A stretch of DNA of 64,000 nt. It comes from an uncultured Pelagibacteraceae bacterium. Lineage in GTDB: Bacteria > Pseudomonadota > Alphaproteobacteria > Pelagibacterales > Pelagibacteraceae. The translations under genes were made by a program, and so were the position numbers. The stretch is taken from NCBI GenBank assembly GCA_902582315.1, contig CACHRP010000004.1, positions 62,001 to 126,000 of the forward strand. The letters run 5' to 3'. How positions within the stretch are numbered: position 1 is the first letter of the stretch; every line of letters begins with the position of its first letter. The notes under the pieces are model-generated. The model made no database searches, was not told where the DNA came from, and saw only the letters and a program-made list of their open reading frames with translations. Shown piece after piece: positions 44,758-53,477 of this stretch.

Positions 44758-45642
44758 TTACTTTTTTTGACCTCTATGCTTTTGGATCCTCTGACCGTAC
44801 TGCTGGGTAACTCTATCAAAAATTATGGCCAAGGCCACAATTGCAAGTCCATTCATCATTCCAAGGGCTAAATATTGATTAGAAATTGATTGAAGAATTG
44901 GAATTCCTAGCCCTTTAACACCTATCATCGAAGCTATAACGACCATCGCTAAAGCCATCATTATAGTTTGATTTATTCCAGCAAATATCGTGGGAAGTGA
45001 TAACGGAATTTGTACTGATTTCAGTTTTTGGAACGGGGTAGCGCCAAAGGCCTCACTTGCCTCCAGAGTCTCCTTGTCGACCTCTCGAATTCCCAAATTA
45101 GTAAGCCTTACTATTGGAGGAAGCGCATATATGCAAACCGCTAATAATCCAGGAACTTTTCCAATTCCCAATAACATTATAATAGGAATTAAATAAACAA
45201 AGCTTGGAATTGTTTGCATCATGTCTAAAATTGGTAAAATTGCTTTTTCAGCCCTGTTAGATTTTGACATCAAAACACCTATTGGAATACCTACAACTAT
45301 ACATACTAATGTTGAAACAGAAATTATAGCAACTGTAGCCATACAATTTTTCCACATTCCAAAGTATCCAATGATCAGAAAACAAATCATTGTTCCAATA
45401 ACTAATTTGATACTTCTTGATCCTATCCATGCCAATAATCCAAAAACACCAATTACTAACGGCCATGGACTACTTACTAATAGTTTTTCTAACCATATTA
45501 AAAAATGTAAAAGAGGATCAAAAAAACCCTCTATAGAGTCACCATACTCTCTTGAAAATTCTTTAAAACTTAAATCAATTCCCTTCTTTAACTCTCTTAA
45601 AGCATCTCTGTCCATTTCAGGAATTTTATTTAAGAAATCCAT
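44758..45642 (-). CDS. OpuA/ProW-type ABC permease
   Basis: The 294 residues contain about six membrane helices, the D-M-M-Q-T-I-P-S-F-V-Y-L-I-P helix and the coupling loop E-A-S-E-A-F-G-A-T-P, all typical of glycine-betaine/proline importer permeases. Together with the preceding binding-protein gene it would import a quaternary amine. No ATPase gene is adjacent. It sits downstream of a stem-loop that separates it from the binding protein. Confidence 0.88.
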   Translation of the reverse strand: MDFLNKIPEMDRDALRELKKGIDLSFKEFSREYGDSIEGFFDPLLHFLIWLEKLLVSSPWPLVIGVFGLLAWIGSRSIKLVIGTMICFLIIGYFGMWKNCMATVAIISVSTLVCIVVGIPIGVLMSKSNRAEKAILPILDMMQTIPSFVYLIPIIMLLGIGKVPGLLAVCIYALPPIVRLTNLGIREVDKETLEASEAFGATPFQKLKSVQIPLSLPTIFAGINQTIMMALAMVVIASMIGVKGLGIPILQSISNQYLALGMMNGLAIVALAIIFDRVTQQYGQRIQKHRGQKK

Positions 45643-45655
45643 AATTTTTTTATTT

Positions 45656-45683
45656 CTGAACCCGTTAATTATAACGGGTTCAG
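45656..45683 (-). terminator. Intercistronic stem-loop between binding protein and permease
   Basis: CTGAACCCGTT (45656-45666) pairs perfectly with AACGGGTTCAG (45673-45683) around a six-base loop. No T-run follows on the minus strand, so it is more likely an mRNA-stabilising or attenuating stem that raises binding-protein output relative to the permease. Confidence 0.6.
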
Positions 45684-45700
45684 ATAATTTTAACTATTAA

Positions 45701-46711
45701 TTAAAGTGCCTTTTTGATTTTTTTCGCAGCACCGCTTGAAACCCACTTGGTCCAAACACTCTCTTGTGTTTTTAGGAATTCAATTGCAGCATCAGCACCT
45801 TCTGCTTGGTTTTCACCCATCCAAACTAACATACCGTTCATAACTGGGCCTGGATACGTTCTTTTTTTAAAGTATTCCATACCAGCGTTTCCAGCTGTTT
45901 TTTTGAAATTATCAGTTACGATTGTGTAAACTTCAGATTTTGTCCATGAAGTTTTTTTAGGGTTAGCACACTCTTGCTCTGGTAAAACAATACAACCATC
46001 CCAGTTGTCTTTACCACCCCATTCACCCATATCCACAGCTCTCATATCATATTTACCAATAATAGCTGTTGGTGACCAATAATAACCAAACCAGTTTTCT
46101 CCTCTTTCTGCAGCTTTAGCAATTGAACCATCTAATCCTGCAGCTGAACCAGTTTCAACTATCTTCCAACCTTTTTTCTCCATTTCCCAAGCTCTAAAAT
46201 GGTTTCTGTTACTTAATTCACAGTTCCAGCCTGGAGGACAAATATGGAAACCACCTTTTGATGGATCTTCTGGGTGTGGAAAAAGATCTGGTCTTTTTAA
46301 AATAGCATCAGCAGTTGTTAACTCAGGATGTTTTTTAAGTGTGTGAGGTAATACCCACCAACCTTCACCAAGTCCTGTAATTGGCGCTTTGTTAAGTGAG
46401 TGCATTTTACCTTCATCAACAGCTTTATTCAAAGCGATGATTGCAGCGTTAGCCCAAAACTCTGGCGCAACATCTGGCTCACCTTTTTCTTGCATTGATG
46501 TAAAAGTTGGCATAGTTGCTCCTGGAACTAGTTCCACACTACAACCATAACCCTCTTCTAATATAATCTTATCAACCTCAGCCATGAAATTAGCTGATGC
46601 CCAGTTCATATTAGCAATAGAAATCTTTCCACATGCAGCGTTAGCTATTCCACTAAAAGAAGTTAAGCCAAATGCAACAAGTAAAGAAAGAATTATTCTT
46701 TTTATTTTCAT
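45701..46711 (-). CDS. Glycine-betaine-type substrate-binding protein
   Basis: The 336 residues have a Sec signal peptide ending A-N-A near residue 25, then an OpuAC-type fold with tryptophans in M-N-W-A-S, P-E-F-W-A, W-F-G-Y-Y-W-S and V-W-M-G, which suit a cation-pi cage for a quaternary ammonium or sulfonium ligand. A GGAG site precedes the ATG. The ligand is unknown: glycine betaine, DMSP, carnitine and proline betaine are all possible. It heads the transport plus DmdA-like/MetF-like run. Confidence 0.85.
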   Translation of the reverse strand: MKIKRIILSLLVAFGLTSFSGIANAACGKISIANMNWASANFMAEVDKIILEEGYGCSVELVPGATMPTFTSMQEKGEPDVAPEFWANAAIIALNKAVDEGKMHSLNKAPITGLGEGWWVLPHTLKKHPELTTADAILKRPDLFPHPEDPSKGGFHICPPGWNCELSNRNHFRAWEMEKKGWKIVETGSAAGLDGSIAKAAERGENWFGYYWSPTAIIGKYDMRAVDMGEWGGKDNWDGCIVLPEQECANPKKTSWTKSEVYTIVTDNFKKTAGNAGMEYFKKRTYPGPVMNGMLVWMGENQAEGADAAIEFLKTQESVWTKWVSSGAAKKIKKAL

Positions 46712-46984
46712 TTATTATCTCCGTTTTTTAAATTTAAAAAGTAATTAGAACATATATAAGAAAAAAAGCAAACCAGTAACAACTATGAGTTGTAATTAAA
46801 AATTGCTTTTACTTAGATTTTGTATTTTGATATTTTTAAAATTATGAAATTTGTCTCATACAAAAATATTTTTGGTTTTAAATTTAATTTAAATTGCAAA
46901 ACTGTTTTTCAACAATCAATTATAAGAGACAGTTATTAAAAACTTTCCTCAAATAAAAAATAAATTAACTTTTAAAGGAGGAAA
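46712..46984. promoter_or_regulatory. Divergent promoter region and bhmT leader
   Basis: This is the longest gene-free gap, 273 bp, between the binding-protein and methyltransferase genes. Near its right end TTTCCTC (46944-46950) can pair with GAGGAAA (46978-46984), covering the AGGAGG site and reaching the ATG. Further up, TGTCTC (46852-46857) can pair with GAGACA (46926-46931). SAM-II and SAM-V riboswitches occur before methionine-cycle genes in SAR11, but I cannot match their full consensus here. Confidence 0.4.
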
Positions 46985-48025
46985 ATGAAAAAAAACTTAT
47001 TATCAAGATTAGATGAAGGTCCTGTCATATTTGCAGAAGGGTATTTATTTGCAATGGAAAGAAGAGGATATTTATCTGCAGGCCCATTTGTACCTGAGGT
47101 AGTGCTAGAGCATCCTGATGTTGTAACTCAGCTGCATAGAGAATTTATAAGAGCTGGTTCTGATATCGTTCAAGCTTTCACTTATTACGGACATAGAGAA
47201 AAATTAAGAATTATTGGAAAAGAACATCTGCTTGAACAAATGCAAAAAAATGCACTTAAAATCGCAAAAGATGCTGCAAATGAATTTAAAGATTTGGATT
47301 TGATGGTTTGTGGAGATGTTGCAAATACAAATATTTTTGATCCAAAGGATAAAAATTCATTTAAAGAATGTCAAAAGATGTATGAGGAACAAGTGCTTTG
47401 GGCAAAAGAGGCGGGTGTTGATTTCATTGTTGCGGAAACAATCAATTGGGTAGATGAAATGAAGATAGCATTAAAAGCAATTAAGGATGAAGGTTTAATA
47501 GCTGTAGCTAATTATGCGATACCTAGAGGAGATTTAACAAGAGACGGTTACACAGCTGAAGATGCGTGTAAAATAATAGAAGATCTTGGTGCAGATGTTG
47601 TTGGTTTAAATTGTTATAGAGGTCCTAAAATGACAATGAAACTTTTAAAAGAAGTTAGAAAAAAAGTTTCATGCCATGTCGCAGGTTTGCCTGTTCCATA
47701 TAGAACAACGGAGGAAGAGCCTGGATTTTTAAATCAAACTGATCACGGATGTGATTGTATCCCAGGAGGAAATGCGTTTCCCGTAGCTTTAGATAATTTA
47801 TTTTGTAATAGATTTGAAATGGCAGAATTCGCCAAGGAATGTCTTGAGAAAAAAATTAATTTAATTGGTATATGTTGTGGAGCAGAAGCTCATCATGTTA
47901 GAGAGATGGCAGTTGCAGTTGGAAAAAAACCGATTGCTATGAAGTATATGCCAGATATGAGTAAGCATTTTCACCATGGGACAGACAAGACATTGAAGAA
48001 AGTAAACAAAGAAATAAAATATTAA
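46985..48025 (+). CDS. bhmT: Betaine-homocysteine S-methyltransferase
   Basis: The 346 residues match BHMT/MmuM-type methyltransferases with all three zinc cysteines: C210 in G-L-N-C-Y-R-G and C297-C298 in G-I-C-C-G-A. It transfers a methyl group from glycine betaine to homocysteine, giving dimethylglycine and methionine. An AAAGGAGG site precedes the ATG. The next gene, one base downstream, is dimethylglycine dehydrogenase, which supports betaine as the donor rather than S-methylmethionine. Confidence 0.9.
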   Translation: MKKNLLSRLDEGPVIFAEGYLFAMERRGYLSAGPFVPEVVLEHPDVVTQLHREFIRAGSDIVQAFTYYGHREKLRIIGKEHLLEQMQKNALKIAKDAANEFKDLDLMVCGDVANTNIFDPKDKNSFKECQKMYEEQVLWAKEAGVDFIVAETINWVDEMKIALKAIKDEGLIAVANYAIPRGDLTRDGYTAEDACKIIEDLGADVVGLNCYRGPKMTMKLLKEVRKKVSCHVAGLPVPYRTTEEEPGFLNQTDHGCDCIPGGNAFPVALDNLFCNRFEMAEFAKECLEKKINLIGICCGAEAHHVREMAVAVGKKPIAMKYMPDMSKHFHHGTDKTLKKVNKEIKY

Positions 48026-48026
48026 A

Positions 48027-50432
48027 ATGGAAAATCATGCAAAAGTAGTAATTATCGGTGGTGGTGTAGTAGGTTGTTCAATTCTTTATCATTTATCTAA
48101 ATTTGGTTTAAAAGATTGTATTTTACTTGAGAGAAATGAACTTACTTCTGGTTCTTCTTGGCATGCTGCTGGCAATGTTCACGTAATTTCATCTGATCCA
48201 AATATTTCTAGAATGATGGCCTATACAATTGGTCTTTATAAAGAGATAGAAAAAGAGTCTGGTCATTCTGTTGGTTTTAAACCAAGCGGAGGCTTTTATT
48301 TAGCATCTAATGAGGTTTGGGCTGAATATTTAAAGAGGGAAAGATCAAAAGCTAGATATATGGGTCTAGACCAAGAATTTATTTCTCTTGATGAAGTAAA
48401 GAAAAAACATCCTTTAATTGATCCTAAAAGGTATTTGTTAGCTTTGTGGGATCCTATTGATGGTGAAGTTGACCCTTCAGGAGTGACATATGCATTTGCA
48501 AAAGCCGCTAAAGTTCACGGTGGAAAATATTATACTCACACAGTTGTTAAAGATACTAAACAAAAACCAGATGGTTCTTGGGATGTATTTACTGATAAAG
48601 GAAATATTAATGCAGAAATTGTTATCAATGCAGGTGGTCTATGGGCTAGAGAAGTAGGAAATCTTTCTGGAGTAGATCTTCCAGTTCAACCAATGGAGCA
48701 TCATTATTTAATAACTGAAAGTATTCCAGAAATTGAAGCGATGGGAGATCAAAGATTACCAATTGGCACAGACTTTGAGGGAAATATTTATTTTAGACAA
48801 GAAGGTAAAGGAATGTTGCTTGGTACTTATGAACCTAAGTCAACTCCATGGAAAATAAATGGAACTCCGATGAACTTTGGACATGAATTGTTAGAACCAA
48901 AGCTAGATAACATTCAAGACAGGTTAGCAATAGGATTTGAAAGAATGCCAGCATTAGAAAAAGCTGGAATAAAAAATATTGTTAATGGACCTTTTACTTT
49001 TGGTCCTGATGGCAGTCCACTTATTGGTCCAGTTCCTGGTATGAAAAATTATTGGGTTGCAGTTGGCGTTATGGCTGGTTTTTGTCAGGGCGGAGGTGTT
49101 GGAAAATGTATCGCTGAATGGATTATAGATGGGGAACCTTCAATTGATGTTTGGGCAATGGATGTAGCAAGGTTTGGTGAATATGCCACTCCACAGTATG
49201 GAACTATTAAATCATCAGAAAATTATGAAAGACGATTTATAATGACATTTCCAAATGAAACTTTACCCAAGGGAAGAAAACAAAAAACAACTGCATTATA
49301 CGATCGTTTTGTAAATCAAGGAGCAGTTATGGGAGATGGATTTGGTTTAGAGAGCGTTTTATGGTTTGCAAAAAATAAAGAAGATGCCTTTGAAGAGCCA
49401 ACTATAAAAAGATCAAGATCTCATAATTACGTATCAAAAGAAGTTATAAATGTTAGAGAAAATGTAGGTGTGATGGAACTTGCAAATTTTTCAAAACACG
49501 AATTTGAAGGACCTGATGCTAGAAATTTTTTAAACTATATTATGGCTGGTAAAATTCCTAAACCAGGAAGAATTTCTCTTACCCCAATGCTTACTTACAG
49601 AGGAAAACTTTATGGTGACCTTACCGTGTCATGTATTGATGAAAATAAATTTATGGTTTTTGGATCTGGAGCAGCTCAAGAAATGCATAGAAGGTGGTTT
49701 GAAAGTCATTTAAATAAATTTAAAGTAAATTATAAAAATCGATCAGATGATTTTCATGGTTTAGCAATATCAGGACCTAAATCCAGAGAGGTTTTTCAAA
49801 AAATTGTAAGAGAAGATGTATCAAATAAAAATTTTAAATTTAGAGACTCTAGGAAAATGTTTGTTGGTGGAGTACCAGCAATTGTAAATCGATTATCTTT
49901 TACTGGTGAGCTGGGATATGAAATTTATACAGCGCCACATTATCAAATTAAATTGTACGAAGAATTAATGGAAGCTGGTAAAGAATTTAATATTCAACCC
50001 TTTGGTTTAAGAGCTTTAATGTCTATGCGTCTTGAAAAAAATTGGGGTGCTTGGACACTTGATTATAGACCAGACTTTACTGCAAAAGAGACAGGATTGG
50101 ATGTATTCATTGACTGGGACAAAGATTTTGTAGGAAAAAATTTTGCAAAAAAAGATGAAAGCAAAAATAAACTTACACCATTAATTGTAGAAACAAATGA
50201 TATTGACGTTACAAATAACGAAGCGGTATTAAAAAATGGAAAAGCTATTGGATACGTAACTTCAGGAGGTTTTGCACATTTTACAAATAAAAGTGTTGCG
50301 TTTTCATATCTTGATAGCAAAGAAATAAATTCGGAAAAAGGAATTCAAGTGGAAATAAATGGAGATTTGTTTAACTCTTCAGTAATAAAATCACCGCTTT
50401 ATGATCCAACAGGACAAAAAATGAGAAGCTGA
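48027..50432 (+). CDS. Dimethylglycine dehydrogenase (FAD + GcvT)
   Basis: The 801 residues hold an N-terminal DAO domain with G-G-G-V-V-G-C-S-I-L (11-20) and S-S-W-H-A-A-G (43-49), where H46 is the expected covalent FAD site. A C-terminal aminomethyltransferase domain runs from about residue 430 to the end. It oxidises an N-methyl group of dimethylglycine (or sarcosine) and loads the formaldehyde on THF. It follows bhmT directly and shares a base with the methyltransferase gene. Electron transfer partners (ETF) are not in the window. Confidence 0.88.
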   Translation: MENHAKVVIIGGGVVGCSILYHLSKFGLKDCILLERNELTSGSSWHAAGNVHVISSDPNISRMMAYTIGLYKEIEKESGHSVGFKPSGGFYLASNEVWAEYLKRERSKARYMGLDQEFISLDEVKKKHPLIDPKRYLLALWDPIDGEVDPSGVTYAFAKAAKVHGGKYYTHTVVKDTKQKPDGSWDVFTDKGNINAEIVINAGGLWAREVGNLSGVDLPVQPMEHHYLITESIPEIEAMGDQRLPIGTDFEGNIYFRQEGKGMLLGTYEPKSTPWKINGTPMNFGHELLEPKLDNIQDRLAIGFERMPALEKAGIKNIVNGPFTFGPDGSPLIGPVPGMKNYWVAVGVMAGFCQGGGVGKCIAEWIIDGEPSIDVWAMDVARFGEYATPQYGTIKSSENYERRFIMTFPNETLPKGRKQKTTALYDRFVNQGAVMGDGFGLESVLWFAKNKEDAFEEPTIKRSRSHNYVSKEVINVRENVGVMELANFSKHEFEGPDARNFLNYIMAGKIPKPGRISLTPMLTYRGKLYGDLTVSCIDENKFMVFGSGAAQEMHRRWFESHLNKFKVNYKNRSDDFHGLAISGPKSREVFQKIVREDVSNKNFKFRDSRKMFVGGVPAIVNRLSFTGELGYEIYTAPHYQIKLYEELMEAGKEFNIQPFGLRALMSMRLEKNWGAWTLDYRPDFTAKETGLDVFIDWDKDFVGKNFAKKDESKNKLTPLIVETNDIDVTNNEAVLKNGKAIGYVTSGGFAHFTNKSVAFSYLDSKEINSEKGIQVEINGDLFNSSVIKSPLYDPTGQKMRS

Positions 50433-51061
50433 TGGCACAAAAAGACGTAGGAAACAAAATACCAATTTATAAATTAAAAAAAACCGATGAGGTAATGAAG
50501 TATTATGACGATTGGGGACAAGAAAATAAATATGATAAAGACATGCTTGATTGGAACTATACTGGTCCAAAAGAAACTACTGAAACATTTATTAAATATC
50601 AAAAAAACAAGGATGCTAAAATTTATGATGCTGGATGTGGCACAGGATTAGTTGGTGTTGAATTAAAAAAATTTGGGTATCATAATTTTTATGGTGCAGA
50701 TCTTTCAAAAAAACTCTTAGATTTGGTACCTGACCAACTTTACAAAAAACTTGATCAAGTAGATTTAAATAAACCTATTGAAGAAGAAAACGACTCCTTC
50801 GATGCTGTGATGTGTGTTGGGACTTTTACATTTGGACACGTTAAACCTCCTGCTTTAGACGAATTTATAAGAATTACTAAAAATAAAGGACATATATGTT
50901 TTACAATAAACGAAGGAATACACGAAGAGTATGGCTTTGATAAAAAAATTGAACAATTAAACAATGAAAATAAATGGAAAGAAATCGAATTTTTTAAATC
51001 TGACTATATTGCAAGCAAAGATGTAAATGCTTGGCTTGGGTTATATGAAGTGATAAAATAA
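50432..51061 (+). CDS. Class I SAM-dependent methyltransferase
   Basis: The 209 residues carry the SAM-binding loop Y-D-A-G-C-G-T-G-L-V-G (about 65-75), the acidic G-A-D-L-S turn and the F-D-A-V-M-C-V-G-T-F strand. The overall pattern resembles the WBSCR27-like small-molecule methyltransferases. It overlaps the dimethylglycine dehydrogenase stop by one base, so it is translated with the betaine genes. The acceptor substrate is unknown. Confidence 0.82.
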   Translation: MAQKDVGNKIPIYKLKKTDEVMKYYDDWGQENKYDKDMLDWNYTGPKETTETFIKYQKNKDAKIYDAGCGTGLVGVELKKFGYHNFYGADLSKKLLDLVPDQLYKKLDQVDLNKPIEEENDSFDAVMCVGTFTFGHVKPPALDEFIRITKNKGHICFTINEGIHEEYGFDKKIEQLNNENKWKEIEFFKSDYIASKDVNAWLGLYEVIK

Positions 51062-51064
51062 GTT

Positions 51065-52240
51065 ATGTCTGAAATTTATAATATTATAGACAAAAAAAAA
51101 CTAGATGTTGTAAATAACTCTATTGAAAAAGCTCATGGATTACCAAACGAATGCTACACGAGCAAAGATTATACTTTAATTGAGAGAAAAAAATTATTTG
51201 AAGATAAATGGATTGTAGCAGGAGTTGCAAGCTCTATACCTGAAATTGGAGATGTAAAACCAATAGATATTCTTGGAATGCCAATTTTAATTTTAAGAAA
51301 CAAACAGAATGAAATTAAAGTTTTCCACAATGTTTGTAGTCATAGAGGAGTAAAACTGGTTTCTAAAAGTGGAAAAATTAATAGCCTTATTCGATGCCCA
51401 TATCATTCTTGGTCATATAGTCTCGATGGAGAACTAATAGCAACACCTCACATTGGTGGTATGAATAAACATTCTGTAGAAGGTTTTGATAAATCAAAAA
51501 GTAATCTAAAAGAAATCAGATCTTATATTTGGTTAGATTTAATAATGATAAACATTAATCAAAATGAAATGTCTTTTGAAGAATATATAAAACCCTTAAG
51601 CGATAGATGGGAAAAATTTTGGCCAATAAAAGACAGAGAATTAATTCATCATTCAAATGATTTTGGATATTTCAAATTAAATGCAAAATGCAATTGGAAA
51701 TTTGCAATTGAAAACTATTGTGAAAGTTATCATTTACCATGGGTGCATCCAGGATTAAATTCCTACTCAAAAATAGAGGACCATTATCATATTCAAGGTT
51801 TACCTAATCGCTTTGCTGGTCAAGGGACGGTTGTTTATAATCCTCAATTTAAAGGAAAAGAAAAACTTCCAAGTTTTCCAAACTGGCCAAAGGATAAAGA
51901 AAATATCGCAGAGTATGTTGCATTGTTTCCAAATGTTATGCTTGGAATTCATAAAGATCATTACTATGCTTATTGGATTGAACCAATTAGTCATGAGTTT
52001 ACTCTTGAACATATGGAGTTATATTATGTTGGTGAACAAGCAGCTCAAGCTAATAAATTTAAATCATTACGAAAACAAAATCATAAACAATGGGAAGACA
52101 TTCAAAAAGAAGATGTTGATATAATACAGGGTATGCAAACTGGCAGAAACTCTCCATCATATAATGGAGGAAACTTTTCACCTGTAATGGATAATCCAAC
52201 TCATCATTTTCATAAATGGGTAGCACAAAATTTAATTTAA
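51065..52240 (+). CDS. Rieske non-haem iron oxygenase, alpha subunit
   Basis: The 391 residues have a full Rieske motif C91-x-H93-x17-C111-x2-H114 and a mononuclear iron site in E-N-Y-C-E-S-Y-H-L-P-W-V-H (N-x2-E-x2-H-x4-H). This resembles choline, carnitine and glycine-betaine monooxygenase subunits (GbcA/CntA group). It probably hydroxylates an N-methyl or nearby carbon of a quaternary amine. No reductase gene is adjacent. It lies between the SAM methyltransferase and the DddP-like gene, with gaps of three and one bases. Confidence 0.85.
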   Translation: MSEIYNIIDKKKLDVVNNSIEKAHGLPNECYTSKDYTLIERKKLFEDKWIVAGVASSIPEIGDVKPIDILGMPILILRNKQNEIKVFHNVCSHRGVKLVSKSGKINSLIRCPYHSWSYSLDGELIATPHIGGMNKHSVEGFDKSKSNLKEIRSYIWLDLIMININQNEMSFEEYIKPLSDRWEKFWPIKDRELIHHSNDFGYFKLNAKCNWKFAIENYCESYHLPWVHPGLNSYSKIEDHYHIQGLPNRFAGQGTVVYNPQFKGKEKLPSFPNWPKDKENIAEYVALFPNVMLGIHKDHYYAYWIEPISHEFTLEHMELYYVGEQAAQANKFKSLRKQNHKQWEDIQKEDVDIIQGMQTGRNSPSYNGGNFSPVMDNPTHHFHKWVAQNLI

Positions 52241-52241
52241 A

Positions 52242-53477
52242 ATGAAATTTAGTAGAAAAATTGCACCGGAAATTAAAACATCACCAAAATTTTTAACAAA
52301 AAAAAGATTAAAAGAGGATGAGATAAATTTTGAAAAATTAAGATCATATAGACTTGATAGAGTTAGAAAAGAATTAGAAAAAAATAATCTCGAGGCATGC
52401 ATACTCTTTGATCCAGTCAATGTTAGATACGCCTTAGACACAGTAAATATGAGTGTTTACAATATGCACAATCTAACAAGATATTGTTTTGTGCCTGTTA
52501 ATGGACCAACAATTTTATATGAGTACTTTAATTGTGAAATTTTATCAAAGCACTTAAATTTAATCGATGAAATTAGGCCAGCCATAACTTGGGATTATTT
52601 TAGTAATGGAGATCAAGCAAATGCTCAACTCAAAAAATGGATTAATGAAATTAAAGACTTATCAAATAAATATTTTAAAACTAAAAAAATTGCAATTGAT
52701 GTATTAAATGGTCCAGCTGTATCTGAACTTAATAAACAAGGTATTGAAGTTGTTGATGCAAAATTAATACTAGAGCAAGCAAGAGTAATCAAATCTCCTG
52801 AGGAATTAAAATGCATGCAAGCCGCGATAGAAGTTGCAGAGATTGGTGTTGCAAAAATGCGCGAGGAATTAAAACCTGGTATGACTGAGGATGAACTTTG
52901 GTCCATACTTCACAAAACAAATATCGAGCATGGAGGTGAATGGATTGAGTGTAGAATATTATCCTCGGGTGAAAGAACAAATCCGTGGATGCAAGAGAGT
53001 AGTAACAAAGTAATGCAAACTGGAGAAATTGTTGCTTTTGATACCGATATGGTTGGTCCATATGGATATTGTGCAGACATTTCAAGATCTTATGTCGTGG
53101 GACATAAATTCAATGATGAACAAAAAAAATTATATTCAATGGCAGTAGAACAAATAGATCATAATGCAAGATTAATTAAACCTGGAATGACTTTTAAAGA
53201 ATTTATTGAAAAGTCATGGTTATTACCTGAGGAATATTATGGTAATCGTTACTCATGTATGGTTCACGGTATCGGTCTTTGTGATGAGTGGCCACAAATT
53301 AAATATCCAACAGATGGTGGAGAACAAGGTGGAAGTTTTGAACAAAATATGACTTTAACTGTTGAAAGCTACATAGGTAAAGTAGGTGGCAAAGAAGGAG
53401 TAAAATTAGAACAACAATACTTAGTTGGACAAAATGGACTTGAGCTAATGTCTCACCATCCTTTAGAAAAAATATAA
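52242..53477 (+). CDS. dddP: M24-fold protein of the DddP (DMSP lyase) type
   Basis: The 411 residues belong to the pita-bread M24 family and resemble DddP of roseobacters more than aminopeptidase P or creatinase. The six metal ligands are D267, D269, D279, H342, E375 and E390. In the DddP crystal structures a tyrosine and an aspartate near the metals are important for DMSP cleavage; Y337 and D348 occupy those places here (Y-S-C-M-V-H-G and G-L-C-D-E-W). Blocks G-G-E-W-I-E-C-R and E-R-T-N-P-W-M-Q are also DddP-like. The reaction would give dimethylsulfide and acrylate. A related non-DMSP hydrolase remains possible. Confidence 0.65.
   Translation: MKFSRKIAPEIKTSPKFLTKKRLKEDEINFEKLRSYRLDRVRKELEKNNLEACILFDPVNVRYALDTVNMSVYNMHNLTRYCFVPVNGPTILYEYFNCEILSKHLNLIDEIRPAITWDYFSNGDQANAQLKKWINEIKDLSNKYFKTKKIAIDVLNGPAVSELNKQGIEVVDAKLILEQARVIKSPEELKCMQAAIEVAEIGVAKMREELKPGMTEDELWSILHKTNIEHGGEWIECRILSSGERTNPWMQESSNKVMQTGEIVAFDTDMVGPYGYCADISRSYVVGHKFNDEQKKLYSMAVEQIDHNARLIKPGMTFKEFIEKSWLLPEEYYGNRYSCMVHGIGLCDEWPQIKYPTDGGEQGGSFEQNMTLTVESYIGKVGGKEGVKLEQQYLVGQNGLELMSHHPLEKI

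Noticed and set aside
45221..45700. 159-residue plus-strand reading frame
   Set aside because: It is antisense to the permease gene and part of a mirror of its hydrophobic codons; the permease is clearly real.
46844..46984. SAM-II or SAM-V riboswitch before bhmT
   Set aside because: The loop and pseudoknot consensus (GATAA and A-rich tail with GGG) could not be found; only generic pairings are visible, so no riboswitch class is named.
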